DNA of 64,000 nt from Myotis daubentonii (taxonomy: Eukaryota; Chordata; Mammalia; Chiroptera; Vespertilionidae), in contig NC_081844.1 in the NCBI RefSeq assembly GCF_963259705.1, positions 43,031,341 to 43,095,340 on the forward strand, read 5' to 3'. This document shows, one piece after another, positions 34,549 through 45,989 of this stretch (positions are counted from its first letter, which is position 1; the number at the start of each line of letters is the position of its first letter). A program made the translations under genes and the position numbers. The notes below the pieces were generated by a model, which was not told the DNA's origin, ran no database searches, and was given only the letters and a program-made list of their open reading frames with translations.

Positions 34549-35633
34549 GTAAGGAGGAAACCGGACTGGGAAGCATCAGGAAAAGGGTAGTCTGCCTAGT
34601 ATCAGATCTTCCGTGACAGATGTTGACAAAAGCAGATATGATGTAAAATAACAAATAACAGGAAATAGAAGTAGGCAGAGTCCAGTCAGTGGCACTTGAT
34701 GTTTGCTTGCTTTGGCCAAGCCTTCCCTGATGTGTAGATCGAAAGCCTGAAAGAGACTGTGCCGATCCGAAGAATGTCAGTAGTATTTGAAAATAGGACT
34801 TCTATAGCCAGGATCATATGATCTCAAATCTCACTGTACATCTACTGCAGCCAACCGGTGTGTGGATAATTTTTTATGAATTTAGTCACAAGTCTATCTT
34901 AGACCCAGTGGGACCTTAAATCGATTTCTTTTTTCTATAACATTGTCTACCTACCAAGAGTCTTGGGTAACAATGGGAGTAAACTTGTGACTTCTCTCTG
35001 GAAAAGAAAGAAATGGTTATAAGAAAAGAGAGAATCATTTTTAAAAAGGACTGGAGGCCAGTGCAGTTTGACAGTGTAGACCACCATCAGATACTGGCTT
35101 CGAGTCTCTCATTCCAGGTAAAGGCCTTCTTTCTCTAACTGAAGGGCCTCGGGGTTTACAGCTAAGCTTCTAGGGCAGTGATGGCGAACCTTTTGAGCTC
35201 GGCGTGTCAGCATTTTGAAAAACCCTAACTTAACTCTGGTGCCGTGTCACATATAGAAATTTTTTGATATTTGCAACCATAGTGAAACAAAGACTTATAT
35301 TTTTGATATTTATTTTATATATTTAAATGCCATTTAACAAAGAAAAATCAACCAAAAAAATGAGTTCGCGTGTCACCTCTGACATGCGTGTCATAGGTTC
35401 GCCATCACTGCTCTAGGCACTCAACAGACTCCAGAGCGGATCTGGAAGGGAACTGCATCCAGGGACCCAGCTAAGATGAAGTGCTTTTGAACCACCACAC
35501 ATCCATTATTTATTGTAATAAATGCAGTAGCAACCTTTCATTACGGACGGATGCAATGAAATGACTCATAGTTTGATGAGCAGCGTTTATTGGAAAGTTG
35601 AATCTTACCGTGTTCCCTCCTGTCATTTACTAG
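34549..35633 (+). other. SH3RF1: SH3RF1 intron (1.1 kb) with a hAT MITE
   Basis: The main feature is a 235-bp hAT MITE at 35176-35410, about 220 bp upstream of the next exon. The remaining sequence is unique-looking. The acceptor is the slightly unusual tttactag. Confidence 0.85.
35176..35410. mobile_element. hAT-type MITE, 235 bp (copy 1)
   Basis: The terminal inverted repeats are cagtgatggcgaacct on the left and aggttcgccatcactg on the right, exact over 16 bp. The 8-bp flanks ttctaggg and ctctaggc match at six positions, fitting a mutated hAT target duplication around a CTAG core. There is no open frame. It lies about 220 bp upstream of an SH3RF1 exon. Confidence 0.88.
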
Positions 35634-35974
35634 TTTTGGCACACAACCAAGAACGCCCTACGGCAGCGGTGACGCCCATCCAAGTACAGAACGCCAGTGG
35701 GCTGGGCCCTGCGTCTGTGGGCCTGCCCCATCACCCCTTGGCCACCCCACAGCCTCCGCCTCCGATGGCTGCCATCAATATGGGTCGAGCCAGCGCCCCC
35801 TTAGCCTGTGCTGCAGCAGCTTCGATCACCTCCCCCAGCCTCACCTCCACCTCCCTGGAGACAGAGCCCAGCAGCCAGATAATGGCCATTCTCTCTGGAC
35901 TTCCCGCCTCTCCTGACAGTGCTTCATCAGCTTGTGGGAACAGTTCAGCAGCCAAGCCAGACAAAGATAGTAAA
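35634..35974 (+). CDS. SH3RF1: SH3RF1 exon: Pro/Ala/Ser-rich linker
   Basis: This exon is 341 nt. The first two bases close a Val codon and the reading continues [19 protein letters not shown], then [18 protein letters not shown], ending [18 protein letters not shown] before donor gtaagg. It matches the long disordered linker of POSH between SH3 domains 3 and 4. Compared with human from memory, about seven residues are missing next to the Pro-rich run (near 35755-35775), and several nearby positions differ (PPPP, then MAAINMGRA), so this linker is evolving fast. The start codon of the local open frame at 35561 is intronic and has no role. Confidence 0.94.
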
Positions 35975-36311
35975 GTAAGGCCAACATCCTGTTTCCCTGC
36001 TGGTGTTGTGTCCCATCATTTCTTCTCATGAAGGGACCCGTTCAGCATTCCTTCAAGTGCTTACTTGTGTGTGCTTCTGTGCCAGTTGCTGGGTTCGTGT
36101 TTCTCTGCATTTCAGCACCCACTAGTTGCCAGGCCCTGTATTAGGTGCTGGGGAGATCACAGTGAGTAAGACTTACTGCTTCTCCACCTGTGGCTTACAT
36201 CTCATGGAGGAATTTCCTTTCCCTTTCCTCATTCTGTCATCATTTTGCTGTCCTTAATTCTTCCTGTCCAGTCAGTTTGCTTTTTGTTAGCAGTTCTGCA
36301 TTAGCTGTATA

Positions 36312-36508
36312 CACTGAGTGGCCAGATTATTATGATCGGCCAGATTATTAGGACCACCCCATCAGTACTTCATTGACACTTCCAAAAATACTGAATATTG
36401 GAAACTTCCTAAGCAAATACTCTCAAGGTTTTATTATTATTATTATTTGCATAACTAATTCACTTCATTGTACTAATGGGGTGGTCATAATAATCTGGCC
36501 ACTCAGTG
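36312..36508. mobile_element. Tc1/mariner-type MITE, 197 bp, TA target site
   Basis: The ends are cactgagtggccagattatt and, at the other side, aataatctggccactcagtg, with TA on each flank (36310-36311 and 36509-36510). Inside the left arm, ggccagattatta occurs twice in a row, an internal duplication absent from the right arm. There is no coding capacity. Confidence 0.88.
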
Positions 36509-36524
36509 TATGGATGGATGGATG

Positions 36525-36556
<32 letters not shown>
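36509..36556. repeat. (GGAT)n/(GATA)n microsatellite
   Basis: A GGAT run passes into a GATA run directly at the right end of the mariner MITE. Confidence 0.95.
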
Positions 36557-36557
<1 letters not shown>

Positions 36558-37314
36558 GTATTTAACATACAAAGGGGATGAGACTGTTGGTGAGAAATGG
36601 TATTTGTGGATTTATTTTTCTATGCTATACTTGGTTATAATCAGCATGAATAGTTTTTCTCTTGACTTGAAATTTAGGGGGAAATTATTTTATAAAGCCT
36701 TTGATCTTTATAAGTCTCTCATTTGGGGGTGAGTTTCAAAGAAAATATACATAGGAGGCTGTGTTTGAAAGACTAACCTATTGTTGGGTTTGGAGGCAGG
36801 TGGTTGGAGCCAAGGGGAGTTGATGGTGATTAAATGTGAACTGAAAGAGAAGAGTGATAACGAAGTCTGGAGAATTGCATTATGTTCATGACCTTTCCAC
36901 AGTATGTCATGCGTTTCTCCTTTTAAAAAGCCCAGTTCTAGGAAGCTCTAGGGTGATTATAAACAGCCACCTGGTCATTGGTAATGGGTGTTGCTCTATT
37001 TAAAAGATTAGGTAAGCCTATAAATAGGGTTTTATAAGGAAATAAACTTTACGGCTTACCAAAAAGTTAATATTTAATCGTTGGGTTAACATGAGCATTT
37101 TTGAAAAAGATTGGTATCTGTCCAGCGTTTATAATTAACTACATTAAACTTGCACTCAAGCTGACATATTCAACTTTGTCAATATCTTTAAAAGAATCAT
37201 TTCATAGTTTAGATTTTAAAGTTTTGGAACAGTGTGTCTCAGGGCCCTTGTCACTGAGGAGAACAGGGAGTCTTCAGCTCCTGAATCTCTGAGGCTTGGG
37301 AGGGCCTGTGCTAG

Positions 37315-37670
37315 ACAGAGTAATGGCTCCCGAAAGATGGCCATGTCCTACTCCCTGAAATTTGAGACTGTTTCCCTCCATAGCAAAAGGAATTTTACAG
37401 GTGAGATTAAAGTAAAGGTTTTAAAGGGATTATCCTGGATTACCAGGGTGGGATGTATGTGATCTCAAGGGTCTTCATGAAGGGGAGGCAGGAGGATCAG
37501 GGCCAGAGGAGATGTGGCCTAGAAGCAGAGATCAGGGTGATTCAAGGGAGGAGCCACAGGCCAAGAAATGCAAGTAGCTACTAGAAGCTGGAAAAAGCAA
37601 GGAAACAGACTCTTTCCCAGGGCCCCAGGAGGAATGCAGCCCTACCAACACCTTGATTTCAGGACCTGAT
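37315..37670 (+). repeat. MLT1-like MaLR/ERVL LTR relic
   Basis: The segments taatggctcccgaaagatgg, ggattatcctggattaccag, tgatctcaagggtcttcatg and accaacaccttgatttcagg keep the order of an old mammalian MaLR-type LTR. No coding sequence of a retroviral gene is present. The subfamily is not assigned. Confidence 0.55.
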
Positions 37671-39840
37671 TTTTATCCCAAAGTTTGTGATAAACCAAGA
37701 CAGGCCCTTACTTGGGTTATGCTGTTGAGCACCCATCCTCAACAGATGGCCACTGGCCCGTTTGGCTACCATATTGACCCTGAGTGCCCTAGCTCCAGAG
37801 TGTCCATGCCATTTTCTTTTATTTTGAGGTGCTACGGAGAAATTATTGATCTCCTTCCTTATATGATGTCTTAAAGTATTTCAGGGTCATCTTTTTTTTT
37901 TTTTGAGGCCACACTCTTGAAGTTTTTTTTCACTGTTCCTCATCACAGTTTACAAGCTTTCCCTTCCTCAATCTACCTCCTCATTTAATGTTCCAAGTCC
38001 ACTAGAGACTTTTTCTGATTGATGTAAGTAAGTTCAGTGATTCCATGATTAACATGACCAGAGTGTCATTCAGCCCACATTTCTTCATCCTGTCCACAAG
38101 GCACAAGGATATCATGGAAGAACTTTTCAAACCTCCATTGAGATCCGAGTGTCTTTTACGTTCTCCCATCCAAACAGTTCCCCAGTGGCCCCATCGTTTT
38201 GGCGCTACTTGCTGTTAGCAAGCATGTCCTGGAGGAGTCTACTCTTCAGAGTCTCATTTCCTTTCCTAGGTAGACCTTGCACTTAATACACTATTCTAGA
38301 ATTTTCCAGATGGTCTGCAAAATACATTGTTGTTTTCTTTTTGAAAATTAGGACTACACATGCCCTTCTTTGGCCTGTTGAATTGACCCGATCTCAGGTC
38401 CACCAGGATCTATCAAAGATTATTGGTAGCATTTCAGCTGGTAATTCTCTTTGTGCTCTGGGGTAAATTCAACCTGCCAAGAGTAGTCATTTGATCTCTA
38501 AGTCCCGATCTCTTTATCCGTTTCCCTCTTAGCAAGGTTTGTTCTTCCTTTCCCGTCTGAAGATTATCCTTGTCTGTCTTATCATCTGAGAACTACCATC
38601 TGTCCCAAACAGCAGGTCTGTGTCTTTCTTGTTCTCAGTTCAAACATAACTTTTAAGCAATGTAGGCCTCCACCCCCCCCCAACTTTTTTTTTGGTCTTT
38701 AGCATTTTTGCAACTTTAAGCTCATATGGACAATGCTAATGTTCTTTCATATGGACCCTTCTCTTGATCTTTTTGTAGGAGTCCTTTAAAAATTTGAGCT
38801 CATTAGGCTGCCCCCTGGGGGATCACATCAGTACCTTTAGATGGCTATACATTTTCATCTGCTGGGGTAATTTGCAATTGTATAGTTAGAATTTTATTCT
38901 GGAGAGCCCTCCCTCTTGAAGTATCTTTCCTTTTGAGTTTCAGGTCAAGCATATATTTTCTTTGAACTTTTAAAATCAGTTCTTTTAAACTTTAGAGTTC
39001 AAATCTAACTATAGAGAACTTCTTTTTGAGTGCTTACCTCTAAGTTCTCAATGTTTCTGCTTCACCAGCCAAAGCTCTTTACCCCTTACCTGCTCGCTAC
39101 TTTGCTGCCCCCCTCCCCAACCACCATTTGTTGATCAGAATTAGATCCAAAGTTGCAGTTTGTTCAACTTTCTGTGAGATTAATTTATCAGAATGTCAAG
39201 GACAAAGTGTATCAGAGATTCTAGTTTCAGTTGAAACTTCCAGCCAATATATAGGTATTTGATGATTCCCTCTTTATTCCTTCTCCTTTTGTCATTTTGT
39301 GATCACCCACTGCCTTAAACTGTCCAGACAGTGTCAGGTGTGTCTCCCAAATGATAGCTTGTCAGTTGCCCTCTTCTTTCCTCTGTACCCGAATGCTCTG
39401 CCATGGCTACCTCTGATGTGCCATGGAGCGTGTACCTTTTCCACGTGCACATGGGGCCATTGCAGCCCTGTATCCAACTGAGCTGTTCCATTGAACAATA
39501 TTTTATTTGAAAGCCCTATATCACAGTCTCAGAAACGTGTTTTTGTCCTTGACTTAAGCCTCTAACTAATTTGGTCTGGTAACTGCATTCTGTGCTTTGA
39601 TAAGTAGGCATCTAAAGCTCTGTAACATCTTTCCAAACATCATTTCAGTGATGTCTGGTCAGAATCCTGGGCCTTCCTGCCATTGTTGTTGTTCTTTCTA
39701 TGAGATTTCTGATGTCTTCTGCAGTTAACAGTTTAACATCTTCATCCGGACATTTTTCTAACTTCATATTCTGTTTAAAGGCTTCATTATTTGGTCAGCT
39801 AGTCTCCAGGCAAATGTGTTTGCCAATCCTTACGAGATGC

Positions 39841-39892
39841 TCATGTATATGTATGTGGGTGTGTATGTATGTGTGTGTGTGTGTGTGTGTAT
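39841..39892. repeat. (TG)n-rich microsatellite
   Basis: An imperfect TATG/TGTG run ends in a perfect TG stretch. Confidence 0.9.
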
Positions 39893-40139
39893 AATTGTGT
39901 TTTCTTATTATTAAAAAATTTAATTATACATATTTATTTAGAAGTTAGAGAAAACCTAAATATAATCCAAGAATTCAAAGAAAGTCATTAATATTATTGT
40001 GTATATGTGTTTTCCCCCTAGATACCAAAATATAAGAAATATTATTTTGGTATAGTAAGCTTTCATCTAGAAAATAAAATCGTTTTCTTCGGCAACAATT
40101 ATGTAATTAACTGTTTTTATATACTCTCTAAATTCTGTT

Positions 40140-41190
40140 AAAAGATAAACTGGGGTATATTTTACAAATTTAAAGAGTTTATTTGAGCAAATACCTATTA
40201 AAATCAGGCAGCGCCCAACCAGAAGTGGTCAGGAGAGCTCACCAACAAGAGTCAAAGGCAAGACTTTTATAGAGAAGACAGGAAGCAAAGCCAGGAAAGT
40301 TTTTGGTTGGCTATAGCTTAAGCAGTTGCCTTATTTGGGAAAGCCTAGTTGGCCGTTTGTGATTGGTTGTCCTTAGGTTTTGATTTCTTAACCTTGAGGC
40401 ATTGACAGGTTTAGGTTTTGGTTTGCTACTGCAGGCTGCTCGGCACTATGCAGTGATGGCGAACCTTTGGAGCTCGGCGTGCCAGCATTCTGGAAAACCC
40501 TAACTTAACTCTGGTGCCGTGTCACATATAGAAGCTTTTTGATATTTGCAACCATAGTAAAACAAAGATTTATATTTTTGATATTTATTTTATATATTTA
40601 AATGCCATTTAACAAAGAAAAATCAGCCAAAAAAATGAGTTCGCGTGTCACCTCTGACATGCGTGTCATAGGTTCGCCATCACTGCACTAGAAGCACCTC
40701 AGTGTAATGGCCACTAACTTAATTTAGCAGTTTTAACCCTCACATCAGAAGAAGAGAAGAAACCACCTCTATTGCACCCCTCTACCCCAAGTGCTTCCAT
40801 GTCCCACCCCGCCTTCCTGGTCTGGGGACGCTTCAGGAGTCTTCTCTGACGTTGACAGTCCTTCCCAGAGGAGTCAGCAGGAGCGGTGTTGGTTCTCGGC
40901 CACATCCTTGTTGTTCCTGAAAGGCAGTATTTTTACAAGAGGTCTCAACATTTAGTGCCTCAAACCTCCCACCCAAATTCCTGATGACTCTCCCTTGAGC
41001 TAACCACAGGTTTTCTTCAATCAATCCGCTAATGTTTGAGGACCTTTGCTATTATTCTCAGTTTTCTTAAGAAGAAGGACCATCTGGTTTTTAATAGCCC
41101 ATTTTCTTCTATCCTGAACACATGTCCTTGAAGTCCCTATGGATTACTCTTTGCTCACATGGTCTTCCTTTCTCTCCAGTTTTTATTTTG
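40140..41190 (-). repeat. Older interspersed repeat, family not identified, split by a hAT MITE
   Basis: The style is that of an old LTR or internal retroelement piece (gcgcccaaccagaagtggtc, tatagagaagacaggaagca), but I cannot name it. The hAT MITE at 40451 inserted into it. Low confidence both on class and on borders. Confidence 0.3.
40451..40685. mobile_element. hAT-type MITE, 235 bp (copy 2)
   Basis: It has the same ends and the same length as the copy at 35176. By eye the two differ at about nine positions of 235, roughly 96% identity. Target duplication is unclear (gcactatg on the left against cactagaa or gcactaga on the right). Confidence 0.88.
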
Positions 41191-41208
41191 CTGTCAAAAA
41201 TGAGATGG

Positions 41209-41435
41209 CCTGGCCTGGCCGGCATGGCCCAGTGGTTGAGCGTCAACCTATGAACCAGGAGGTCAGGGTTCGATTCCCAGTCAGGGCATATGCCCAAGTT
41301 GCAGGCTCGATCCCCAGTGTGGGCTGTGTAGGAGGCAGCCAGTCAATGATTTTCTCTTATTACTGATGTTTCTCTCTCTCTAGCCCTCTCCCTTCCTCTC
41401 TACAATCAATAAAAATATTTTTTTAAAAAACTTAA
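41209..41435 (+). mobile_element. Ves SINE with target duplication
   Basis: The head ctggccggcatggcccagtg and box B-like gggttcgattcccagtcagg are clear. The duplication aaaaatgagatgg lies at 41196-41208 and 41436-41448. Confidence 0.92.
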
Positions 41436-42004
41436 AAAAATGAGATGGTCTGTGGGCTTCACCATTTCATTTTCTTAAGGAGAAGCCCATCCACACTTCC
41501 TGGTAAGTGGTTGGAGTCACTGCTGTTGCCCCGGCCAACAGCTGGGACTCAGACTAGGTCTGGACAGTGCAAATCTGCACGCGGAGTTTGGCTCATAGTG
41601 ACCTTGGTGATCAGCAGCCCTGGGTCAGTGTGTCTGCTCTTGCCGTCCACTGCACAGAGTAAACTGCTTCTACAGACGTTGCCTGTGCAGAAGTCAGATA
41701 AGTAGGGGCTTGGTTCTAGTATAACCCCTTACTAGCAGTGTGATTCTAGGCACACTTAGGGAGATTTAGTCAATGAGAATAGCATTGGTCCTATCTCATC
41801 AGGTGGATGGGTGTGAGGAATACATGTGGAAATCTTTATAAAATGCATTAAGATTTTTGAATCCAGTGGTATTTAACCATCTCTAGAATATCATATGGCC
41901 TTTCCCTCTTTCTGTGCACGTTAAAAAAAATGCTTTCCTGCCTCCTCTCCCACTTCAGACAGCACCCCCTCCACCCCCTGCTCATTCTCTCTCCCCTGAC
42001 CCTG

Positions 42005-42150
42005 CTTTATTTTTCTACAGAGCAGCAGTTTCACAGCCATGATGGTGTCTGTCTAGAGAATGTAAACTGCTTGTTGTCTTGCCCACTACTGTATTCCCAG
42101 AGCCTGGCACATTGTTGGTTCATACATGACAGTCATATCTGTTAAGAGAA
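42005..42150 (+). repeat. L2 LINE 3'-end relic
   Basis: It reads gagaatgtaaactgcttgtt, then tattcccagagcctggcaca and ttggttcatac, a diverged L2 end. Confidence 0.55.
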
Positions 42151-43485
42151 TGAGTGATTGTTACTAGACAGTTGTATGAATTAAATTTTTGAAATTCCTT
42201 ACCTAAGAACAGTGACTCTGATTATTGGGAGTCTGACTGCATAGATTTTTGATGACCAATGGCCTGGAAGACTATTTACCTTTCGCTACTTTCTCTGTTC
42301 ATCTGGGGGCAAGGAGAGGAATAAGAGGAAGACTCAGGGGTAGAATGTGGTTAATTGGCTGTTGCTCGTATGAGATTTATTTTTGCTTGGGAAGGAGCTT
42401 TGACTTGATGTTTCCCATATTGTACTCATTTTGTGTCGTGGGACTAATAGGAAGTTATTAAGTTGAGGTTCAGAAATTATTTTTATGTGTAAAATTATTC
42501 TTTCTGTTACCTGGTGATTATTTTCTGGCCCAAATAGTTCTTTCCCCCTGCCCCATTTTTTGTTTTGTTTTGTGTTGTTGTTGTTTTTTTGTCTGAGAAG
42601 CCATTTTAAATCATCAAATCTTCTGATGAGAAAATGATGACCATAACATTATTTCGTCTATGAATAATTTCTTGGGAAACCCACAAGAGAAGAATTATTA
42701 AGGTTTATGTTCAAAGATATGCCCCCCCTTTTTATGCATGCTCACATTACATTTAAAAAACTGCTGAGGTGTAGCCTTTATTAATTCATCTGTAGTTTTC
42801 TAACCCTAGATTTTGAAAAAGCAAAGGCTCCGGGAGATGATAAGTATCTGAATTTGCAAAACGATCTCTTTCATGTGCACCTTGTTCTGCTAACGTAGAA
42901 AACTTCGGAATATGATATTAAAAGCACAGCATCTGGGAACAGGGCAGCATCTTTGCCATGTGAATACCCAGCCCCTACCCGCGCACCCCGCAACAGCACC
43001 TAATCCTCCACCGGCTGCTCCTCGGATCATCAGCAGCGGCTGATGATGAGAACACATCCCGAGAAGCCATTAGTGCAATCTGTATTTAATGTGTTTAATC
43101 ATTTTAGATGAACCAAGTCATCTTTCTTCTTAATCACTTTAGAGGCTGTTCCCTGGGCGCCCTTCAGTTAACTGATATTTTTCTGAGTGCCCAGACTGAG
43201 CTTTTAAAGAAACATCTTTAGCTGAGGCTTGCTGAGATTGCAGTTTATCAATGGACTTGATGTTCTCAGTAGGACTGTAGGGGTCCGGGGATTAGAGAGT
43301 GCTTTCCTGCATCCTGGCAGAAACAGCTGGAAGCTGAGGCTGGCTGCTGCTTTAGATGTGGAGCCACTGAATGGTATTCTTTCCCTGCCCATTTTCCAGC
43401 CCCCCAGACCTCAGGCTCCTTAAAGAAGTGTGGCAGCAGCTCCAACAGGCTTCCATCAGCCCACTTCATTGGCCATTGTGTAGAG

Positions 43486-43681
43486 CAGTGTTTCCCAACC
43501 TTATGGCCCTTTAAATACAGTTCCTCATGTTGTGACCCAACCATAAAATTATTTCCGTGGCTACTTCATAACTGTAATGTTGCTACTGTTATGAATCGTC
43601 ATGTAAATATCTGATATGCAGGATGGTCTTAGGCGACCCCTGTGAAAGGGTCGTTCGGCCGCCAAAGGGGTCGCGACCCAC
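43486..43681. mobile_element. SPIN-type hAT element, 3' end deleted
   Basis: It begins cagtgtttcccaacct and carries the SPIN-like interior ttaggcgacccctgtgaaag and gtcgttcggccgccaaaggg. The last 16 or so bases of the right inverted repeat are missing. The flank tgtagag still occurs on both sides (43479-43485 and 43682-43688), so the loss trimmed the end and one base of the duplication. Confidence 0.82.
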
Positions 43682-44582
43682 TGTAGAGGGAAGTCTTTAT
43701 CGCCACTGGATGATCCAGAAATAGCCCCTTCCTTTAGCCCTGGGATGCGCTAAATATTTCCCTTCCTCCCACCTGCCTCATGCTCTTGCGGCCTTGGCCT
43801 CTCGGCTCAGGGGGTGCCGGGCTCTGCCCCAGGCAGGCACTGGGTGTGATGCACAGGTGTATGAGCTCCAGGCACTGCGCTCAAGCAGGTCGTCCAACTT
43901 TATAGGCTCATTTATTGGAACGCATAGAGTAACCCATTGGCAAATGTGAAGTTAGTTACATGAAGCCATAGCTAGGAAGGTGCATTGAGGCCAGGCCTTA
44001 AAGAGAAATGCAAAAGGGTCTTCCTCTGGCTGGGGTGGGGAGGAAGGAGGTCCGCCATCGATGGATTGGCTCTTCTCGTCGGCAGCCCGCATTGGGCATG
44101 GACAGAAATGTCTTGCTCCTCCTCTGTTTCTGACCCAGGAGTCAGCACACACTGTGAGCCACGTTAGGATGGTAAACGGGCCTGTGGCACAGTCTCCCCA
44201 AGTGCCTTTCATTGTCTGATAAATTATTACGTTTGTCGCTTCCTTTTTCCTGCCATTCGGTGTCAAATGGAACTATGTCATTATGAAGTCGAACTCTTCC
44301 CCAGTGGATTTCCACTGGGTATGAACTGACTCATATTCCCAAGAAAAAGTTCTTATTGTTATATCTCCTTGTGGGCCCCTCATAATTCTATTTTTCTATT
44401 AGTGGACCTTAGTAATAATTCCCATTTGTCTATAGAGTTTTCTAAAGAATTGCTTCTATACGAAACGTTTTATTTTCAAGCCATGCTTCCATTCAGATGA
44501 CTTTATAATGTAGTTGACATCTTAGTAAAGCAGTTTAAAATGATGATTGTTACCTATGTTTAGTCATCAGAAAGAACATTGA

Positions 44583-44779
44583 GCCTTGGCCGGTGTGGCT
44601 CTGTTGGTTGAGCTTTGTCCTGTGCACTGAGAGGTCATGGTTCAATTCCTGGTCAGCACACGACAATGCTCCGTCCCCAGTAGGGGGCGTGCAGTAGGCA
44701 GCCAGTCGATGTTTCTCTCTCCCTCTTCCTCTCCTTCCCTCTTTCTCTAAAATCAATCAAAAAGTATTTTTCTTTAAAA
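44583..44779 (+). mobile_element. Ves SINE with target duplication
   Basis: The head ccttggccggtgtggctctg is followed by a standard body with a few deletions. Flanks aaagaacattga and aaagaacttga differ by one base. Confidence 0.88.
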
Positions 44780-45618
44780 AAAGAACTTGACATTTAAGGT
44801 TAGGAAATGAAGGGGAGCTGGCTCAAGATCTGGTTTTCTGAGAGGAGCAAAGAGCAAAGATGTCAAAAGAGACAAAGATTCAAGAGTGAGCTTCTGTGGA
44901 GTGCTATTGCTGGGGAAAATTCTTATTTGTACACTTACTTGCAGAAAGAGACACAGTGGTTTTTATTGTACTAAAGCTTTCTTTAACTCTTTGTAGAACT
45001 GCTTTTGGCTTTCTAAACAAGGAGATATTTGCACAATGGCAATGGTTTGACTTCGGTTGGTTTTGGCTTTTTATAATTTTATAAGGATGGCATGTGAGAA
45101 GTAGGTTAGCCCTTAACTCTGATCAAGACATCACTATGATAAATATAAGAAGTCAAGTCTGTGGGTAGAGAGTAAAATGCGATTAGGTTTGTGTTTAATT
45201 CAGCATGCAAGAACTAGAGACAGGATAGGCCAGATATCAGGGAATTAAATCCATAATTGGAGATCTCCATTTTGTTCTAAAAATAACTGCTTCTGCCTTC
45301 ACCACACCTGAGATGTGAATCGGTGAGTTTTTTTGTTTTACATCTTTTTTTATCTGCTTATCCTACCTCAGTAGAAGGTAGTGATGAACAGTGGGATACC
45401 CCAAACAAGTAAAAACTTGCAGGCAGAAAGGGAGAAGAAAGAGAAGCAAATGGTCGGGTTAATATCACTCAGAATTGACAGGTAGATCTTGGATAACCAA
45501 ATAGCCACAGGAATAATTTTAAAAGATCAAACCAGAAGTTGAAACTGTAGTGCCCTATAGATTATAACACAATGGTGCTGTCAGTTTTCAACTAATGCAC
45601 TTTTTTTTCTTTTTCTAG

Positions 45619-45989
45619 AAAGAAAGAAAGGGTTTGTTGAAGTTGCTTTCTGGCGCCTCCACCAAACGGAAGCCCCGAGTGTCCCCTCCAGCCTCACCCA
45701 CCCTGGAGGTGGAGCTGGGTGGTGGTGGCGGTGGCAGCGAGTTGCCTCTGCAGGGAGCAGTGGGTCCGGAGCTGCCGCTAGGGGGCGCCCACGGCAGGGC
45801 GGGCTCCTGCCCCTTGGATGGAGATGGTCCCGCCCAGGCGGTGGCTGTGGGAGCAGCTCTGGCCCAGGAGGTCCTTCATCGCAAGACTAGCTCCCTGGAC
45901 TCTGCCGTTCCCATCGCCCCACCTCCACGACAGCCGTGCTCCTCCCTGGGCTCCGTCATGAATGAGTCTAGGCCTGTTGTGTGCGAAAG
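45619..45989 (+). CDS. SH3RF1: SH3RF1 exon: basic [10 protein letters not shown] segment and linker to SH3-4
   Basis: The exon is 371 nt and phase 0 at the start. It opens [20 protein letters not shown], a basic, possibly amphipathic segment typical of POSH. It then reads [14 protein letters not shown] followed by a glycine run, [20 protein letters not shown] near the end, and closes VVCE with two open bases (ag) completed to Arg by the next exon. The donor is gtgagt and the acceptor a long T tract ending tctag. A six-glycine run at 45718-45735 is longer than in human by about four residues (from memory). GC content is clearly higher than in the flanking introns, as is usual for this exon class. 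The short open frame on the other strand is a shadow. Confidence 0.95.
45718..45735 (+). repeat. SH3RF1: Coding GGT/GGC run encoding Gly6 in SH3RF1
   Basis: Six consecutive glycine codons (GGT, GGT, GGT, GGC, GGT, GGC) lie just after VELEVEL-type sequence and before Ser-Glu-Leu. It looks like a small triplet expansion in the disordered linker. Confidence 0.9.

Larger units (their letters stand above)
35975..45618 (+). other. SH3RF1: SH3RF1 intron (9.6 kb)
   Basis: The intron holds a Tc1/mariner MITE with a GGAT/GATA repeat, an MLT1-like LTR relic, a second 235-bp hAT MITE inside an older unidentified repeat, a SPIN-type hAT copy, two Ves SINEs and a TG repeat. The block 37.8-39.8 kb is AT-rich with no open frame or repeat that I can name. 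The 42.7-43.1 kb block is unique and may be a conserved non-coding element, but I cannot test that here. No additional exon is seen. Confidence 0.82.

Noticed and set aside
37890..39840. A processed pseudogene in reverse orientation
   Set aside because: The texture first suggested antisense mRNA, but I could find no recognisable protein in any frame and no poly-A or duplication borders.
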